This document shows, piece after piece, positions 1 to 9,000 of a stretch of 64,000 nucleotides of DNA. Both the position numbers and the translations under genes were made by a program. Within the stretch, counting starts at the first letter, position 1. Every line of letters starts with the position of its first letter. This DNA is from Clostridia bacterium (GTDB lineage Bacteria > Bacillota > Clostridia > Lachnospirales > Lachnospiraceae): NCBI GenBank assembly GCA_009929525.1, contig SAAH01000002.1:24776-88775 (forward strand), read 5' to 3'. The notes under the pieces are model-generated. The model did not search any database. It saw only the letters and a program-made list of their open reading frames with translations, and had not been told where the DNA came from.

Positions 1-995
1 TTGATTTTTCAGCAAATATTAATCCGTTGGGCACACCATTGTCCGTGGTGGAAGCGGCACAAAAAAGCATGTTTGATATCAGTCATTACCCGGATGCTTA
101 TCAGGAAAAATTAAAGACTGCCCTTGCACAGTACGAGGACGTTCCGGAGGAGTGGCTGATTTGTGGAAATGGTGCGGCTGAACTTATATTTACATTGGTT
201 CAGGCCATACGCCCCCAAAAAGCGTTTATTCTGGCACCAACCTTTGCGGAATATGAGCAGGCACTGCGTGGGGTGGACTGCGAGATATACTATGAAACCT
301 TGAAAAAAGAAAATAATTTTCAATTGGAGGAAAATTTTGTTGAAAAATTAAATCCTGAGATTGATATTCTCTTTTTGTGTAATCCCAATAATCCTACGGG
401 ATTATTGATCGATCATGATCTGCTGGAACGCATCGTAAGACGCTGCCAGCAGGAAAGGATCTGGCTGGTGGTTGATGAATGTTTTATTGATTTTGTATCA
501 GAGCCAGAAAAAGAAACGTTAAAAAATATGATCAGCACATGTGATAATCTATTTATCTTAAAGGCATTTACAAAAAGATATGCGATGGCTGGTCTTCGTC
601 TCGGGTACGGTATTACTGCCCAGAGAAGTCTGATGAATGCGATGGAACAGCGTATGCAGCCATGGAATGTATCGATTCCGGCGCAGGAGGCGGGTACTGC
701 AGCCTTAAAAGAAAGTGCTTACGTTGACAGGGCGAGGAAGATCGTGGACGAGGAAAAAAAGTATTTGAAACAGGAATTAACGACCTTGGGATATACGGTT
801 TATGATTCCAGGGCCAATTACATTTTCTTTTTTGGAAAGGCATCTCTTAGGGATGATTTGCTGAAAGAGAATATATTGATCCGTGACTGCAGCAATTATC
901 CGGGACTTTCAGAAGGATATTTTAGAATCGCTGTGAGGACACACGAAGAAAATGAAAAACTGGTTGCAGCGATGTGGAAAGTGAGGAAAAGATAA
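1..995 (+). CDS. cobD: Threonine-phosphate decarboxylase / CobD-type aminotransferase (5' truncated by window edge)
   Basis: PLP-dependent class I/II aminotransferase fold of the CobD (L-threonine-O-3-phosphate decarboxylase) type, which makes the (R)-1-amino-2-propanol phosphate side arm of cobalamin in the cytoplasm. The frame is open to the left edge and reads [12 protein letters not shown], the conserved N-terminal motif of this family, so the true start lies a little outside the window. CNPNNPTG (about nt 378-401), a VDECFIDF segment and an [18 protein letters not shown] segment holding the likely PLP lysine are visible. The stop overlaps the cobQ start by one base (TAATG), which implies translational coupling in a cobalamin operon. 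HisC-like aminotransferases are related, but the N-terminal motif and the cobQ neighbour favour CobD. The truncation is a window artefact. Confidence 0.9.
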   Translation, partial: DFSANINPLGTPLSVVEAAQKSMFDISHYPDAYQEKLKTALAQYEDVPEEWLICGNGAAELIFTLVQAIRPQKAFILAPTFAEYEQALRGVDCEIYYETLKKENNFQLEENFVEKLNPEIDILFLCNPNNPTGLLIDHDLLERIVRRCQQERIWLVVDECFIDFVSEPEKETLKNMISTCDNLFILKAFTKRYAMAGLRLGYGITAQRSLMNAMEQRMQPWNVSIPAQEAGTAALKESAYVDRARKIVDEEKKYLKQELTTLGYTVYDSRANYIFFFGKASLRDDLLKENILIRDCSNYPGLSEGYFRIAVRTHEENEKLVAAMWKVRKR

Positions 996-2506
996 TGGCA
1001 AAAGCAATCATGATACAGGGCACGATGTCAAATGCGGGAAAAAGCCTTCTTGCAGCCGGACTTTGCCGTATCTTCAAGCAGGATGGGTATAAAGTGGCTC
1101 CATTCAAATCTCAGAATATGGCATTGAATTCTTTTATTACTGAGGAAGGGCTTGAAATGGGGCGTGCACAGGTAATGCAGGCTGAAGCAGCAGGAATCAA
1201 ACCCTCGGTGCTGATGAACCCCATTTTATTAAAACCCACAAATGATATTGGAAGTCAGGTGATCGTAAACGGAGAGGTGCTGGGAAACATGAGCGCACGC
1301 GATTACTTTGCATATAAGCATAAGCTGATACCAGACATCATGAAGGCATATAACGCACTTTCAGAGGAAAATGATATCATTGTCATAGAGGGAGCTGGAA
1401 GCCCGGCAGAGATCAACCTGAAGCAGGAAGATATCGTCAACATGGGAATGGCAAAGATGGCGAAAGCTCCTGTTCTTCTGGTAGGAGATATCGACAGAGG
1501 CGGCGTATTTGCACAGCTGATCGGTACGGTGGAACTTCTGGAAGAGGATGAAAAAAAGATGGTAAAAGGCCTTATCATTAACAAGTTCAGAGGAGATAAG
1601 ACCATTCTTGAACCTGGTGTGGTGATGCTTGAAGAAAAGAGTGGGATAAAGGTGGTGGGCGTTGCACCATATCTGGATATTGAAGTGGAGGATGAGGATA
1701 GCCTTACAGAGCGTTTTGATGGACATCAGGAAGTGGGTGTGATCGATATTGCGGTCATACGTCTTCCGAGAATATCGAACTTTACAGATTTTAATCCGTT
1801 TGAAAGCATGCAGGGAGTTTCTCTTCGGTATGTAAAACATGTGCACGAATTGAAAGATCCCGATATGATCATTCTTCCAGGAACCAAGAATACGATGGAA
1901 GATCTTGAGTGGCTTCGGGAGAGCGGCATGGAAGCTGCTATCTTGAAACAGGCATCCAGAGGGAAAATCATCTTTGGTGTCTGCGGAGGTTATCAGATGC
2001 TGGGAGATACTCTTTCTGATCCTGAGGGAGTGGAAGCAGGCGGGACTATGAAGGGCATGGGACTTCTTTCTATGGATACGGTCTTTGAATCAGGAAAGAC
2101 AAGAACCCGGGTGACAGGGAGTTTCCAGAAAGTGGAGGGTGAACTTTGTGAACTCTCAGGTGTAGGATTGGAAGGATATGAGATCCATATGGGAGTGAGT
2201 ACACCAAAGGAAGGTGCCCATGCGCTGACAAATATTCGGGATCATGCAGCTACAACCGACGAAAAATTGGATGGAGCATATGCTGCCAATGTGTACGGAA
2301 GTTATGTGCATGGTATCTTTGATAAGGAAGAAGTGCCGAAGGCGATCATCCGTGCCCTGGGAAGAAGAAAAGGGATTGATACGGAAGACATCACAGGAAT
2401 CGATTTTGCAGAATTTAAGGAGCAGCAGTACGATATTCTTGCATCAGCTCTGCGGGAGCATCTGGATATGGATGCCATCTACCGCATATTAGATGAGGGA
2501 ATCTGA
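995..2506 (+). CDS. cobQ: Cobyric acid synthase (glutamine-hydrolysing)
   Basis: Amidates the b, d, e and g side chains of adenosylcobyrinic acid a,c-diamide using glutamine and ATP (CobQ/CbiP). The N-terminal dethiobiotin-synthetase-like ATPase has a modified P-loop ([12 protein letters not shown]). The C-terminal class-I-like glutaminase domain carries the nucleophile in [11 protein letters not shown] and the histidine in YGSYVHGIF. It is 503 aa, normal for the family. I chose the ATG at 995 (MAKAIMIQG) because GAGG at 983-986 is well spaced and the ATG overlaps the cobD stop. An in-frame ATG at 974 lies inside cobD and would precede that RBS. It is the second gene of the corrin operon and is followed by cbiC. 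Confidence 0.95.
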   Translation: MAKAIMIQGTMSNAGKSLLAAGLCRIFKQDGYKVAPFKSQNMALNSFITEEGLEMGRAQVMQAEAAGIKPSVLMNPILLKPTNDIGSQVIVNGEVLGNMSARDYFAYKHKLIPDIMKAYNALSEENDIIVIEGAGSPAEINLKQEDIVNMGMAKMAKAPVLLVGDIDRGGVFAQLIGTVELLEEDEKKMVKGLIINKFRGDKTILEPGVVMLEEKSGIKVVGVAPYLDIEVEDEDSLTERFDGHQEVGVIDIAVIRLPRISNFTDFNPFESMQGVSLRYVKHVHELKDPDMIILPGTKNTMEDLEWLRESGMEAAILKQASRGKIIFGVCGGYQMLGDTLSDPEGVEAGGTMKGMGLLSMDTVFESGKTRTRVTGSFQKVEGELCELSGVGLEGYEIHMGVSTPKEGAHALTNIRDHAATTDEKLDGAYAANVYGSYVHGIFDKEEVPKAIIRALGRRKGIDTEDITGIDFAEFKEQQYDILASALREHLDMDAIYRILDEGI

Positions 2507-2544
2507 TCCTTTAAGTGCCGGCAAACAGGAGGAATAGAAAATTC

Positions 2545-3186
2545 ATGAAAATAGAACTTGAAAATGTAAAACCCAGAGACATAGAAAGAAGAAGTTTTGA
2601 AATCATAACCAGTGAACTGGGAGAAAGAAAGCTGGATGCGGATAAGGAACTGATCATCAAGCGCTGCATCCATACCAGTGCTGATTTTGAATATGCAGAC
2701 AGCCTTTGTTTTTCAAAGGATGTTGTTTCAAAAGCAATTGAGGCGATAAAGAACGGTGCCTGCATCGTGACAGACACACAGATGGGAAAATCGGGGATTA
2801 ACAAACGTTCGCTGGCAAAACATGGAGGCGAAGTATACTGCTTTATGTCTGATGAGGACGTAGCGGCTACAGCCAAAGAAAATGGAACAACAAGGGCGAC
2901 CGCCAGTATGGACAAAGCAGCAGCTATGGATAAGCCATTGATCTTTGCCATCGGGAATGCTCCCACAGCACTGGTCCGGCTTTATGAGCTTATACAGGAG
3001 GGGAAGATCAAACCTGCACTGATCATCGGTGTTCCGGTCGGGTTTGTTAATGTGGTGCAGTCAAAGGAACTGATCATGGATACAGAGATTCCATATATCG
3101 TTGCAAGGGGAAGAAAAGGCGGAAGCAATATTGCTGCCTGTATCTGTAATGCACTTTTGTATATGATCGATGACAGCAGAGAGTGA
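2545..3186 (+). CDS. cbiC: Precorrin-8X / cobalt-precorrin-8 methylmutase
   Basis: Moves the C-11 methyl group to C-12 to form (hydrogeno/cobyrinic) cobyrinate in corrin ring synthesis (CobH/CbiC family). The catalytic histidine motif is in RCIHTSADFEY, and conserved VTDTQM, AIGNAPTAL and GVPVGFVN segments follow. At 213 aa it matches the family. The ATG at 2545 follows AGGAGGAA (2527-2534); a GTG at 2515 would add ten atypical residues. It lies 38 nt after cobQ on the same strand. Because CbiK and the CbiMNQO cobalt importer are encoded nearby, I infer the cobalt-early (anaerobic) route, hence the name cbiC rather than cobH. Confidence 0.95.
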   Translation: MKIELENVKPRDIERRSFEIITSELGERKLDADKELIIKRCIHTSADFEYADSLCFSKDVVSKAIEAIKNGACIVTDTQMGKSGINKRSLAKHGGEVYCFMSDEDVAATAKENGTTRATASMDKAAAMDKPLIFAIGNAPTALVRLYELIQEGKIKPALIIGVPVGFVNVVQSKELIMDTEIPYIVARGRKGGSNIAACICNALLYMIDDSRE

Positions 3187-3232
3187 TCAGTGAAAGAATC
3201 GTGGTATTAAGCGAATAGTAACAGGTTTGGAG

Positions 3233-4141
3233 ATGAAACAGTTGAAAGAAAAGGAACAGAAACAAAAAGATCCTCCTTTTTTATTTGGTGAGTGTCACAT
3301 GCACATCTTTATGAATGGAGTTAATTACAAAGAGGCTGTACAGGCCCAGGAACATGGAGTCGATGAAAGTGTAATCCGTGCTAATTTTGAAGCTTACAAA
3401 AAAAGAGGGATCACCTGGCTTCGAGATGGCGGTGATAAGTACGGCACTTCTAAAAAAGCCATGGAAATAGCACCGGAGTATGGTATCACTTACCGCACTC
3501 CGGTATTTGCAATTCATAAAGCAGGTCATTACGGCGGGATTGTCGGAAGAGGCTACCATGATATGAAAGAATATCACCGCCTGGTCCAGGAAGTTCGCCG
3601 GGAGGGCGGACATTTTGTCAAAATCATGATATCCGGAATCATGGATTTTGATCATGGAGGATTAAGTGAGGATTCTTTGGATGAAAAAGAAATATGTGAG
3701 ATGGCTCATATTGCCCATGAGGAAGGATTTTGTGTGATGGCACATACAAATGGCAGCAAGGCGGTAAAAGCCGCAGTAAGGGCTGGCATAGATACCATAG
3801 AACATGGGAACTTCTGCGACGAAGATGCACTTCGTGCGATGGCAGATTCTGACACGATATGGGTTCCAACGGTGGTCACAGTGAAGAATCTTCTGGGAGA
3901 CAGCCGCTTCCCGGATCCGGTAGTGAGGGATATATGGGAAGGGCAAAAAAGAAATCTTCACCGCGCTTATGAACTCGGTGTTAAGATGGCATTGGGAAGT
4001 GATGCCGGGGCATACCGTGTCCTCCACGGACAGGGACTGCTTGATGAATATCAGGCATTTAGCCAAGTTTTAAAACAGGATTTTCCAGAGTGGGAAGAGA
4101 AAATCCATGAGACAGATCATCTGATCAGGCAGAAGTTTTAA
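3233..4141 (+). CDS. Amidohydrolase-family metal-dependent hydrolase in the cobalamin operon
   Basis: Amidohydrolase superfamily TIM-barrel protein of about 302 aa, resembling imidazolonepropionase/dipeptidase-like members. Visible metal-site motifs are HMH near the N terminus (GECHMHIFMNG), a lysine/histidine region (GGHFVKIMISG), MAHTNGS, DTIEHGNF and a late GSDAGA aspartate. The substrate cannot be told from sequence. It lies 46 nt after cbiC with no terminator between, so it probably belongs to the same transcript. A role in handling an amide or lactam related to corrin or its lower ligand is only a guess from context. I prefer the ATG at 3233 with ACAGG upstream; a TTG at 3227 is also possible. 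Confidence 0.75.
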   Translation: MKQLKEKEQKQKDPPFLFGECHMHIFMNGVNYKEAVQAQEHGVDESVIRANFEAYKKRGITWLRDGGDKYGTSKKAMEIAPEYGITYRTPVFAIHKAGHYGGIVGRGYHDMKEYHRLVQEVRREGGHFVKIMISGIMDFDHGGLSEDSLDEKEICEMAHIAHEEGFCVMAHTNGSKAVKAAVRAGIDTIEHGNFCDEDALRAMADSDTIWVPTVVTVKNLLGDSRFPDPVVRDIWEGQKRNLHRAYELGVKMALGSDAGAYRVLHGQGLLDEYQAFSQVLKQDFPEWEEKIHETDHLIRQKF

Positions 4142-4180
4142 GCTTGATCTCATAAAATAGATGCAAAGAAGAATATTTTC

Positions 4181-4189
4181 TGTTATAAT
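4181..4189 (+). promoter_or_regulatory. Extended -10 promoter element for degV
   Basis: TGTTATAAT is a perfect TATAAT with the TGn extension, 42 nt upstream of the degV ATG. No good -35 box sits 17 nt upstream, which is typical of extended -10 promoters. This suggests degV can be transcribed separately from the cobalamin genes before it. Confidence 0.55.
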
Positions 4190-4230
4190 CTTCTTTAGCA
4201 AAAATGAAATACGCAGTCAAAGGAGAAATT

Positions 4231-5124
4231 ATGTATCAGATAATAACAGATGGTTCCTGTGATCTAGGACAGGAACTGGCAGAAAAGTTGGGAGTGGAAG
4301 TTGTTCCGTTCTATGTTTCCGTAGATGAAACAGTTTACAAAAAGGAGATCAAGGAGGTTGGCGTCAGAGAATTTTATGAATACATGATCGCAAATCCCAA
4401 AGTTTTCCCAAAGTCGTCACTGCCATCCGTAGAAGACTACATCCAGATTTTTAAAAAATATGTTAGTCAGGGTATCGATGTCATCTGTATCTGTATTACG
4501 ACAAAGTTTAGCGGCTCTTACAATTCGGCATTAAATGCAAAGCAGATCATAGAGGAAGAATATCCCGAGGCCAGGATCAAGGTAGTAGACTCGACGGTGA
4601 ATACGGTACTGCAGGGGACACTGGTTATGGAACTTGTAAAATGTCAACGTTCGGGAGCATCTTTTGAAGAACTTTTGGACACGATTGAAAAGATAAAGTC
4701 AACCGGCAGGATTTTTTTCACAGTAGACAGTGTGGATTATCTTACAAAAGGCGGAAGAATTGGGAAGTTAGCCAAGATCGCTACTGGGACTTTGAATATT
4801 AAACCATTGATCGTACTGAAAGAAGGGGAAATATTCCCAAGCGGGATCACCCGCGGCCGGGCCAGTGCAAAAAAGAAGGTCATCAATCAGACGATCAAAT
4901 ACATCAGTGAAAATGGAAATGATCCGGATCGTTTCGCAGTCAATGTTGGTTATGGCTATGATAAAGAAGAGGGCGAAGAATTTAGACAAGCCTTTATCGG
5001 TAAGCTGAAAGAAAAATGGCCGGATACGAAGACAGAAGTAGGGATTCTTCAGATCGGTGCAACGATAGGTGTACATACGGGACCGTATCCGTTGGGATTT
5101 GGTATTATAAAAAAGGCTGATTAA
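4231..5124 (+). CDS. DegV family fatty-acid-binding protein
   Basis: DegV/FakB-type protein (297 aa). These cytoplasmic proteins bind a fatty acid and, in the characterised FakA/FakB system, present it for phosphorylation. The start MYQIITDGSCDLG carries the family's conserved DSxxDL-like loop, followed by KSSLPS, ISTKFSGSY-like (CITTKFSGSYNSA), VDSxxNTVLQG and a late IGATIGVHTGPYPLGFG motif that is characteristic of the C-terminal domain. ATG 4231 has AGGAG at 4221-4225. Clostridia carry many DegV paralogues, so the ligand is unknown. It has its own extended -10 and ends at a terminator shared with the convergent cbi operon. Confidence 0.9.
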   Translation: MYQIITDGSCDLGQELAEKLGVEVVPFYVSVDETVYKKEIKEVGVREFYEYMIANPKVFPKSSLPSVEDYIQIFKKYVSQGIDVICICITTKFSGSYNSALNAKQIIEEEYPEARIKVVDSTVNTVLQGTLVMELVKCQRSGASFEELLDTIEKIKSTGRIFFTVDSVDYLTKGGRIGKLAKIATGTLNIKPLIVLKEGEIFPSGITRGRASAKKKVINQTIKYISENGNDPDRFAVNVGYGYDKEEGEEFRQAFIGKLKEKWPDTKTEVGILQIGATIGVHTGPYPLGFGIIKKAD

Positions 5125-5189
5125 TATAATAAGATAGATAGGACTATGGTATCGCCGTGGAACGAAACCCGATGAAACCGATGCAAATG

Positions 5190-5235
5190 AAAAAGGTCTG
5201 TCCGCAGAAATATTTTACTGCAGACAGACCTTTTT
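5190..5235. terminator. Bidirectional rho-independent terminator (degV / cbiO::cbiK)
   Basis: A-rich flank, stem AAAGGTCTGTC(C)GCAG paired with CTGCAGACAGACCTTT, then TTTTT. The A run on the other side gives a U tract for reverse transcription, so it can serve both convergent operons. Confidence 0.85.
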
Positions 5236-5255
5236 ATGGGCAAAATTTATGATGT

Positions 5256-6929
5256 CTAGTTGTGTTTATTGGCTTCGATCACATCCGTCACATGCCGAAT
5301 GAACAATTCCTGAACAGCGGCGTATTCTCCCAAACCTTTCAGACAACAGACCACTTCGAACCCATTCGCTTCAAACTGGCATCGCCAGGAGTCAGGATCA
5401 TCTCCCGCCATATCATTTTGTGCATGATCGCCGGCTACGATCATAAAGGGTGCCAGATAAATGCGTTTGGGGTTCTGGACTTTGATAAGTTTTAAAAGTG
5501 TTTCCATGGAAGGATAAGCTTCCACTGTACCAAGGAATATATTTTTATATCCTTTGTCCTTAAATGAATAATCAAGGGCAGCATAGATTGAATTGGCGTA
5601 ATGGGTGGTACCATGTCCCATAAGGACCAAGGCCTCATCGTCGGCAAGAGAAGGAAATTCCTGATGGATCGCTTTGATCATATCCCAGCCATCTGATTCA
5701 CTGGTGAGGAGAGGAGTTCCAAAGGAGATACTATGGAAACTCTCCTGGTAAGAAAGTGCATCCTCCTTCATAAGATCATTTTCGATTCCATTAATCACGT
5801 GGGTAGGCTGAACGATCACATCGGTGATGCCATCTTCTTTCATCTGTGCCATAGCTTCTTTCACGTTATTGATCTTTACACCATCTCTTTTCAGGATCTT
5901 TGCCATGATCATCTTACTTGTCCAGGCACGGTAAATCTTGTACTCAGGGAAATGTTCACCAATGCGGGATTCAATCTTATCAATTGTTTTTTCTCTGGTT
6001 GGGTTAAAGCTGGTGCCAAAGCTGACGACCAGGATTGCCTTCTTTTGTTCTTTCATAGGGTGGGTTCCTCCGTGGTATGTTCGTTCGCTGATGGAAGCAA
6101 TATAGCCTTCAAGCTGCTTTAAATTTCTCGGCAAGGGTAAGGATGCTTTTAGCAGTCCTTTTTTACATAAGCTTTCAAAAAGCTCCAGACAAGCCGGCTG
6201 TTCCAGGTTGGTGGCAGCAAGGGCAGTCTTATTGGAAAATACTTCCTGAGGAGTTCCCTGCATCAGTACTTTTCCATCCTTGAATAAAAAGATATCATCA
6301 GCCCAATCCATGGCATAATTGACATCATGAGTAGAAATCATGACGGTGATACCATTTTTAGTGAGCTGGTCTACAATCTTATTGACCATCGTTGTGTGAC
6401 GTGGATCGAGGGCAGCCGCCGGTTCATCAAGGATAATGATATCAGGATTCATCACAAGGATATCAGCGATGGATACCTGCTTTTTTTGACCGCCGCTCAA
6501 GGCATGGGTCGGTTTATGACGAAAGGGTGTGATCTCCAGATAATCAACAACTTCATCCACTTTTTTCCGTGCAGTTTCCTCTGAGACGCCAAGATTCAGG
6601 ATACCAAAGGAAATTTCCTGAAATACACTGGCAGAAAAAAGTTGATTATCAGGATCCTGAAAAACGATTCCCACCTTGCTGCGAAGAGCGAGAAGCCCTT
6701 TTCTCGAATAGTCGATCGGGGTACCGTTATAATATAAGGTACCGGAAGAAGGTTTATGGATGCCGTTACAGCAAAGAAAAAAAGTTGATTTTCCAGAACC
6801 ATTTGCTCCCATGAAGGCTATTTTGTGTCCTCTCTTGATCTCCAAAGACAGCCCATTTAATGAATGAGTTTTCTCATCATCGTAGGAAAAATGCAGATCA
6901 TCAGCTTTTAAGATAATATCATCACTCAT
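5256..6929 (-). CDS. cbiO-cbiK: Fused cobalt ECF transporter ATPase CbiO and sirohydrochlorin cobaltochelatase CbiK
   Basis: One 557-aa frame with two complete proteins. Residues 1-291 are an ABC ATPase of the cobalt energy-coupling-factor type: Walker A GANGSGKST (41-49), Q-loop FQDPDNQLF, signature LSGGQ (144-148), Walker B IIILDEP (164-170). Residues 292-557 match anaerobic cobaltochelatase CbiK, which inserts cobalt into sirohydrochlorin, with candidate metal-binding histidines in LMGHGTTH and VAGDHAQND. The CbiK part alone would be 266 aa, the size of free CbiK. No frameshift or stop separates the halves, yet GGAGGAA followed by ATG lies exactly at the junction, so free CbiK may also be made. 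It overlaps cbiQ by 4 nt and is last in the operon. The fusion would couple cobalt import and insertion. Confidence 0.93.
   Translation of the reverse strand: MSDDIILKADDLHFSYDDEKTHSLNGLSLEIKRGHKIAFMGANGSGKSTFFLCCNGIHKPSSGTLYYNGTPIDYSRKGLLALRSKVGIVFQDPDNQLFSASVFQEISFGILNLGVSEETARKKVDEVVDYLEITPFRHKPTHALSGGQKKQVSIADILVMNPDIIILDEPAAALDPRHTTMVNKIVDQLTKNGITVMISTHDVNYAMDWADDIFLFKDGKVLMQGTPQEVFSNKTALAATNLEQPACLELFESLCKKGLLKASLPLPRNLKQLEGYIASISERTYHGGTHPMKEQKKAILVVSFGTSFNPTREKTIDKIESRIGEHFPEYKIYRAWTSKMIMAKILKRDGVKINNVKEAMAQMKEDGITDVIVQPTHVINGIENDLMKEDALSYQESFHSISFGTPLLTSESDGWDMIKAIHQEFPSLADDEALVLMGHGTTHYANSIYAALDYSFKDKGYKNIFLGTVEAYPSMETLLKLIKVQNPKRIYLAPFMIVAGDHAQNDMAGDDPDSWRCQFEANGFEVVCCLKGLGEYAAVQELFIRHVTDVIEANKHN
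6054..6071 (-). promoter_or_regulatory. Internal ribosome-binding site and ATG at the CbiO/CbiK junction
   Basis: On the reverse strand GGAGGAA (6071-6065) is followed after 8 nt by an ATG (6056-6054), which is codon 292 of the fused frame and the natural first residue of CbiK. The sequence meets all requirements of a normal translation start while being read through in frame. Confidence 0.65.
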
Positions 6930-7702
6930 AAGAAAATTCCTTTCCCGATTATAAATAGTAAAAGTAAAGTATCAAATATAATAATCGCCCATATATGTTT
7001 CCTGCTAGGCGGATAATTTTCGTTTAACACATGGAGCGTACCATCGTAACACCGTGATTCCATCGCATCATAAAGAACATTTGCCCGTTTAAATGATCGA
7101 AGGAGCAGTACGGAAGCCATAGCACCGAAGGACTTTAGTGAAGTTTTGTAGTCCTTATTGCCAAGGCGTGAATGCTGAGACTGGGTGATCGCGGAGGAGA
7201 CACTCAGAAGGACAAAGATAAAACGATAGATGAGCATCATCAGTTCTACCAGTAATTTGGGACAGTGCATTTTCCCAAGTACATTCATAATATCAGGCAT
7301 AGGAGTATTGAAAGATAAAAAATACAGGCAGGATACAGAAGCCAGCGCAGTAAGTATCAGCTGCACAGCATAGAAAAAAGATTCCCAACTGCTGGTGATA
7401 TACCAGGTTCCCACAGGGATGGCAAACAGATCCAAAGGCGTGTGGGAAAGATTGAACATGATAGCCAAAGTGCTTAATATCAGAAAAGCCAAAGGGACAC
7501 TCATAAAATGAATATAACGGAAAAAGGGGATTCCGCCCCGATAAACGGTCAGAATCCCTGTAACTGCCAATACGATACATGCGACTGCAATCGAACGACT
7601 CATCACACACAACAGTAAGGTGATGACTGCAAACGCAAACTTTTCCCCGGCGTTTACATATCTAAGCTTGGAATTATAGCAAAGCTTATCAATAGTGATC
7701 AT
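6926..7702 (-). CDS. cbiQ: Cobalt ECF transporter transmembrane component CbiQ
   Basis: The T-component of the CbiMNQO cobalt importer, 258 aa, with several hydrophobic helices (for example FAFAVITLLLCVMS, AFLILSTLAIMF, LMMLIYRFIFVLLS). The cytoplasmic coupling region ends with SFGAMASVLLLRSFKRANVLYDAMESRCYDG, which matches the two Ala-Arg-Gly-like coupling signatures of the family. The start at 7702 follows AAAGGAGT. Its stop overlaps the cbiO start (ATGA), consistent with a transcript under the cobalamin riboswitch upstream of cbiM. Confidence 0.93.
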   Translation of the reverse strand: MITIDKLCYNSKLRYVNAGEKFAFAVITLLLCVMSRSIAVACIVLAVTGILTVYRGGIPFFRYIHFMSVPLAFLILSTLAIMFNLSHTPLDLFAIPVGTWYITSSWESFFYAVQLILTALASVSCLYFLSFNTPMPDIMNVLGKMHCPKLLVELMMLIYRFIFVLLSVSSAITQSQHSRLGNKDYKTSLKSFGAMASVLLLRSFKRANVLYDAMESRCYDGTLHVLNENYPPSRKHIWAIIIFDTLLLLFIIGKGIFL

Positions 7703-7719
7703 GTAAAACTCCTTTCAAG

Positions 7720-8025
7720 CTATTCGTCCTTCATCCATTTCTTACGCTCTACAAGGCGTCCCATACAAAATGCGATGATTCCCACACCAATACCTGTCTG
7801 CAGGCAAAACAGCAGACTTTCTACTTCACCTGGAAGTTCACCGCCGATGATATTCTCGATCAGTGGTGCCGCGATTGGTTCAAAAGAGGAATCCACTTCC
7901 TCAACAACAGTGCTTCCTGCATCGTCAGAGCCACCAAATTCCGCATCTTTAAGAGCAAAAAGAGGAACGAAGGCGATCAGTATGACCAAGATCAGCAAAA
8001 GGATAACAATAGTTCTCTTTTTCAT
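7720..8025 (-). CDS. cbiN: Cobalt transport protein CbiN
   Basis: Small 101-aa membrane subunit of the cobalt ECF transporter that assists metal loading of CbiM. It has an N-terminal helix (ILLLILVILIAFVPLF), an extracytoplasmic loop that starts with the family-like DAEFGGSDD and continues through acidic residues, and a second helix (TGIGVGIIAFCMG) before a basic end (ERKKWMKDE), giving the expected two-helix topology. It lies between cbiM (1-nt gap) and cbiQ. Confidence 0.9.
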   Translation of the reverse strand: MKKRTIVILLLILVILIAFVPLFALKDAEFGGSDDAGSTVVEEVDSSFEPIAAPLIENIIGGELPGEVESLLFCLQTGIGVGIIAFCMGRLVERKKWMKDE

Positions 8026-8026
8026 A

Positions 8027-8773
8027 TCAGCGTCCCTCCTTCATGAATCCAATAGAACGAAGTTCCGGTTTTGCATAAGTTTCCAGTGCCATGATGATCA
8101 TACAGGTAATGATGCCTTCGATCACAGCAAGGGGAACCTGAGTTGGGGCAAATACCAGCATGAACTTACCCAGGGCGCCCATGATCGTAGTATCTGCATG
8201 ATGGGAAAGAGCCAATTGTACAGCTGTTACACAGTAGGTAAACAGATCTCCGAGACAGGCAGCAAGAAATACAGAAACATATTTGTTGACTTTACATTTG
8301 CTGCAGAGCTTATAGATGCCAAAAGATACCAAAGGTCCGGCGATCGCCATAGAGAACGTGTTCGCTCCGATCGTTGTCAGTCCGCCGTGAGCCAGAAGGA
8401 TTGCCTGAAACAGCAGGACGATAAGTCCAAGGATGCTGACTGCAGCAGGGCCAAACAGGATGGCACCAAGGCCGGTACCTGTCATATGAGAACAGCTTCC
8501 GGTAACAGAAGGAATCTTAAGTGAAGAGATCACAAAGATAAATGCACCTGACATTGCAAGCAATATAAGTGCTTTGCGGTTCTCATCCAACACTTTTTTG
8601 ATGGACATAAAACCGGCAGCAAGAAATGGAAGACAGACTACACCCCAGGCAATACAAAAGCCTACAGGGAGATAGCCCTCCATGATGTGCATGGCACTGG
8701 CGGTCGGCATAAGCCCGAAGTACAGTGAGAATGCGCTGATAACAGCAAGAATACGTTTTTGTTTGTGAGACAT
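8027..8773 (-). CDS. cbiM: Cobalt ECF transporter substrate-specificity component CbiM
   Basis: The S-component that binds Co2+ in the membrane, 248 aa. The protein starts with a cleavable-looking signal peptide (basic SHKQKR, hydrophobic ILAVISAFSLYFGLMPTASA) directly followed by MHIMEGYLP. Cleavage after ASA would expose the Met-His N terminus that forms the metal site in this family. Further helices and SHMTGTGLGAILFGP, with a conserved histidine, are present. First gene of the cobalt operon, with AGGAG before the ATG and a riboswitch plus terminator upstream. Confidence 0.95.
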   Translation of the reverse strand: MSHKQKRILAVISAFSLYFGLMPTASAMHIMEGYLPVGFCIAWGVVCLPFLAAGFMSIKKVLDENRKALILLAMSGAFIFVISSLKIPSVTGSCSHMTGTGLGAILFGPAAVSILGLIVLLFQAILLAHGGLTTIGANTFSMAIAGPLVSFGIYKLCSKCKVNKYVSVFLAACLGDLFTYCVTAVQLALSHHADTTIMGALGKFMLVFAPTQVPLAVIEGIITCMIIMALETYAKPELRSIGFMKEGR

Positions 8774-8837
8774 TTTTTTCTCCTTTCATCCCATTAAAAT
8801 ATTGTTGTACTTCTATTACAGGAAATGAACCCCCATA

Positions 8838-8880
8838 ATAAAAAAACGTCGGATCGCAGGAAATAGCCGATCGACGTTGT
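8838..8880 (-). terminator. Riboswitch-controlled terminator upstream of cbiM
   Basis: On the reverse strand AACGTCGATCG pairs with CGATCCGACGTT (one bulged C) and is followed by TTTTTTT. It lies between the cobalamin riboswitch and the cbiM start, which fits transcriptional attenuation when adenosylcobalamin is bound. Confidence 0.8.
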
Positions 8881-9000
8881 GGGATAATCTTCAGTATTAT
8901 GGCGGACCGGAATACTGATATATTCATGATCAGACCCAAGGATAATACTGGACAATCCTACACTCAGTCATCGTTCGTAACATAAGTGTAATATCGTGTG

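Noticed and set aside
1..995. cobD as a pseudogene because it lacks a proper start
   Set aside because: The frame is open to the window edge and already shows the conserved N-terminal motif, so the gene is cut by the window only.
7775..8524. Forward open frame opposite cbiN and cbiM
   Set aside because: Low-complexity Ser/Thr-rich translation without family motifs; the cbi genes on the other strand are certain.
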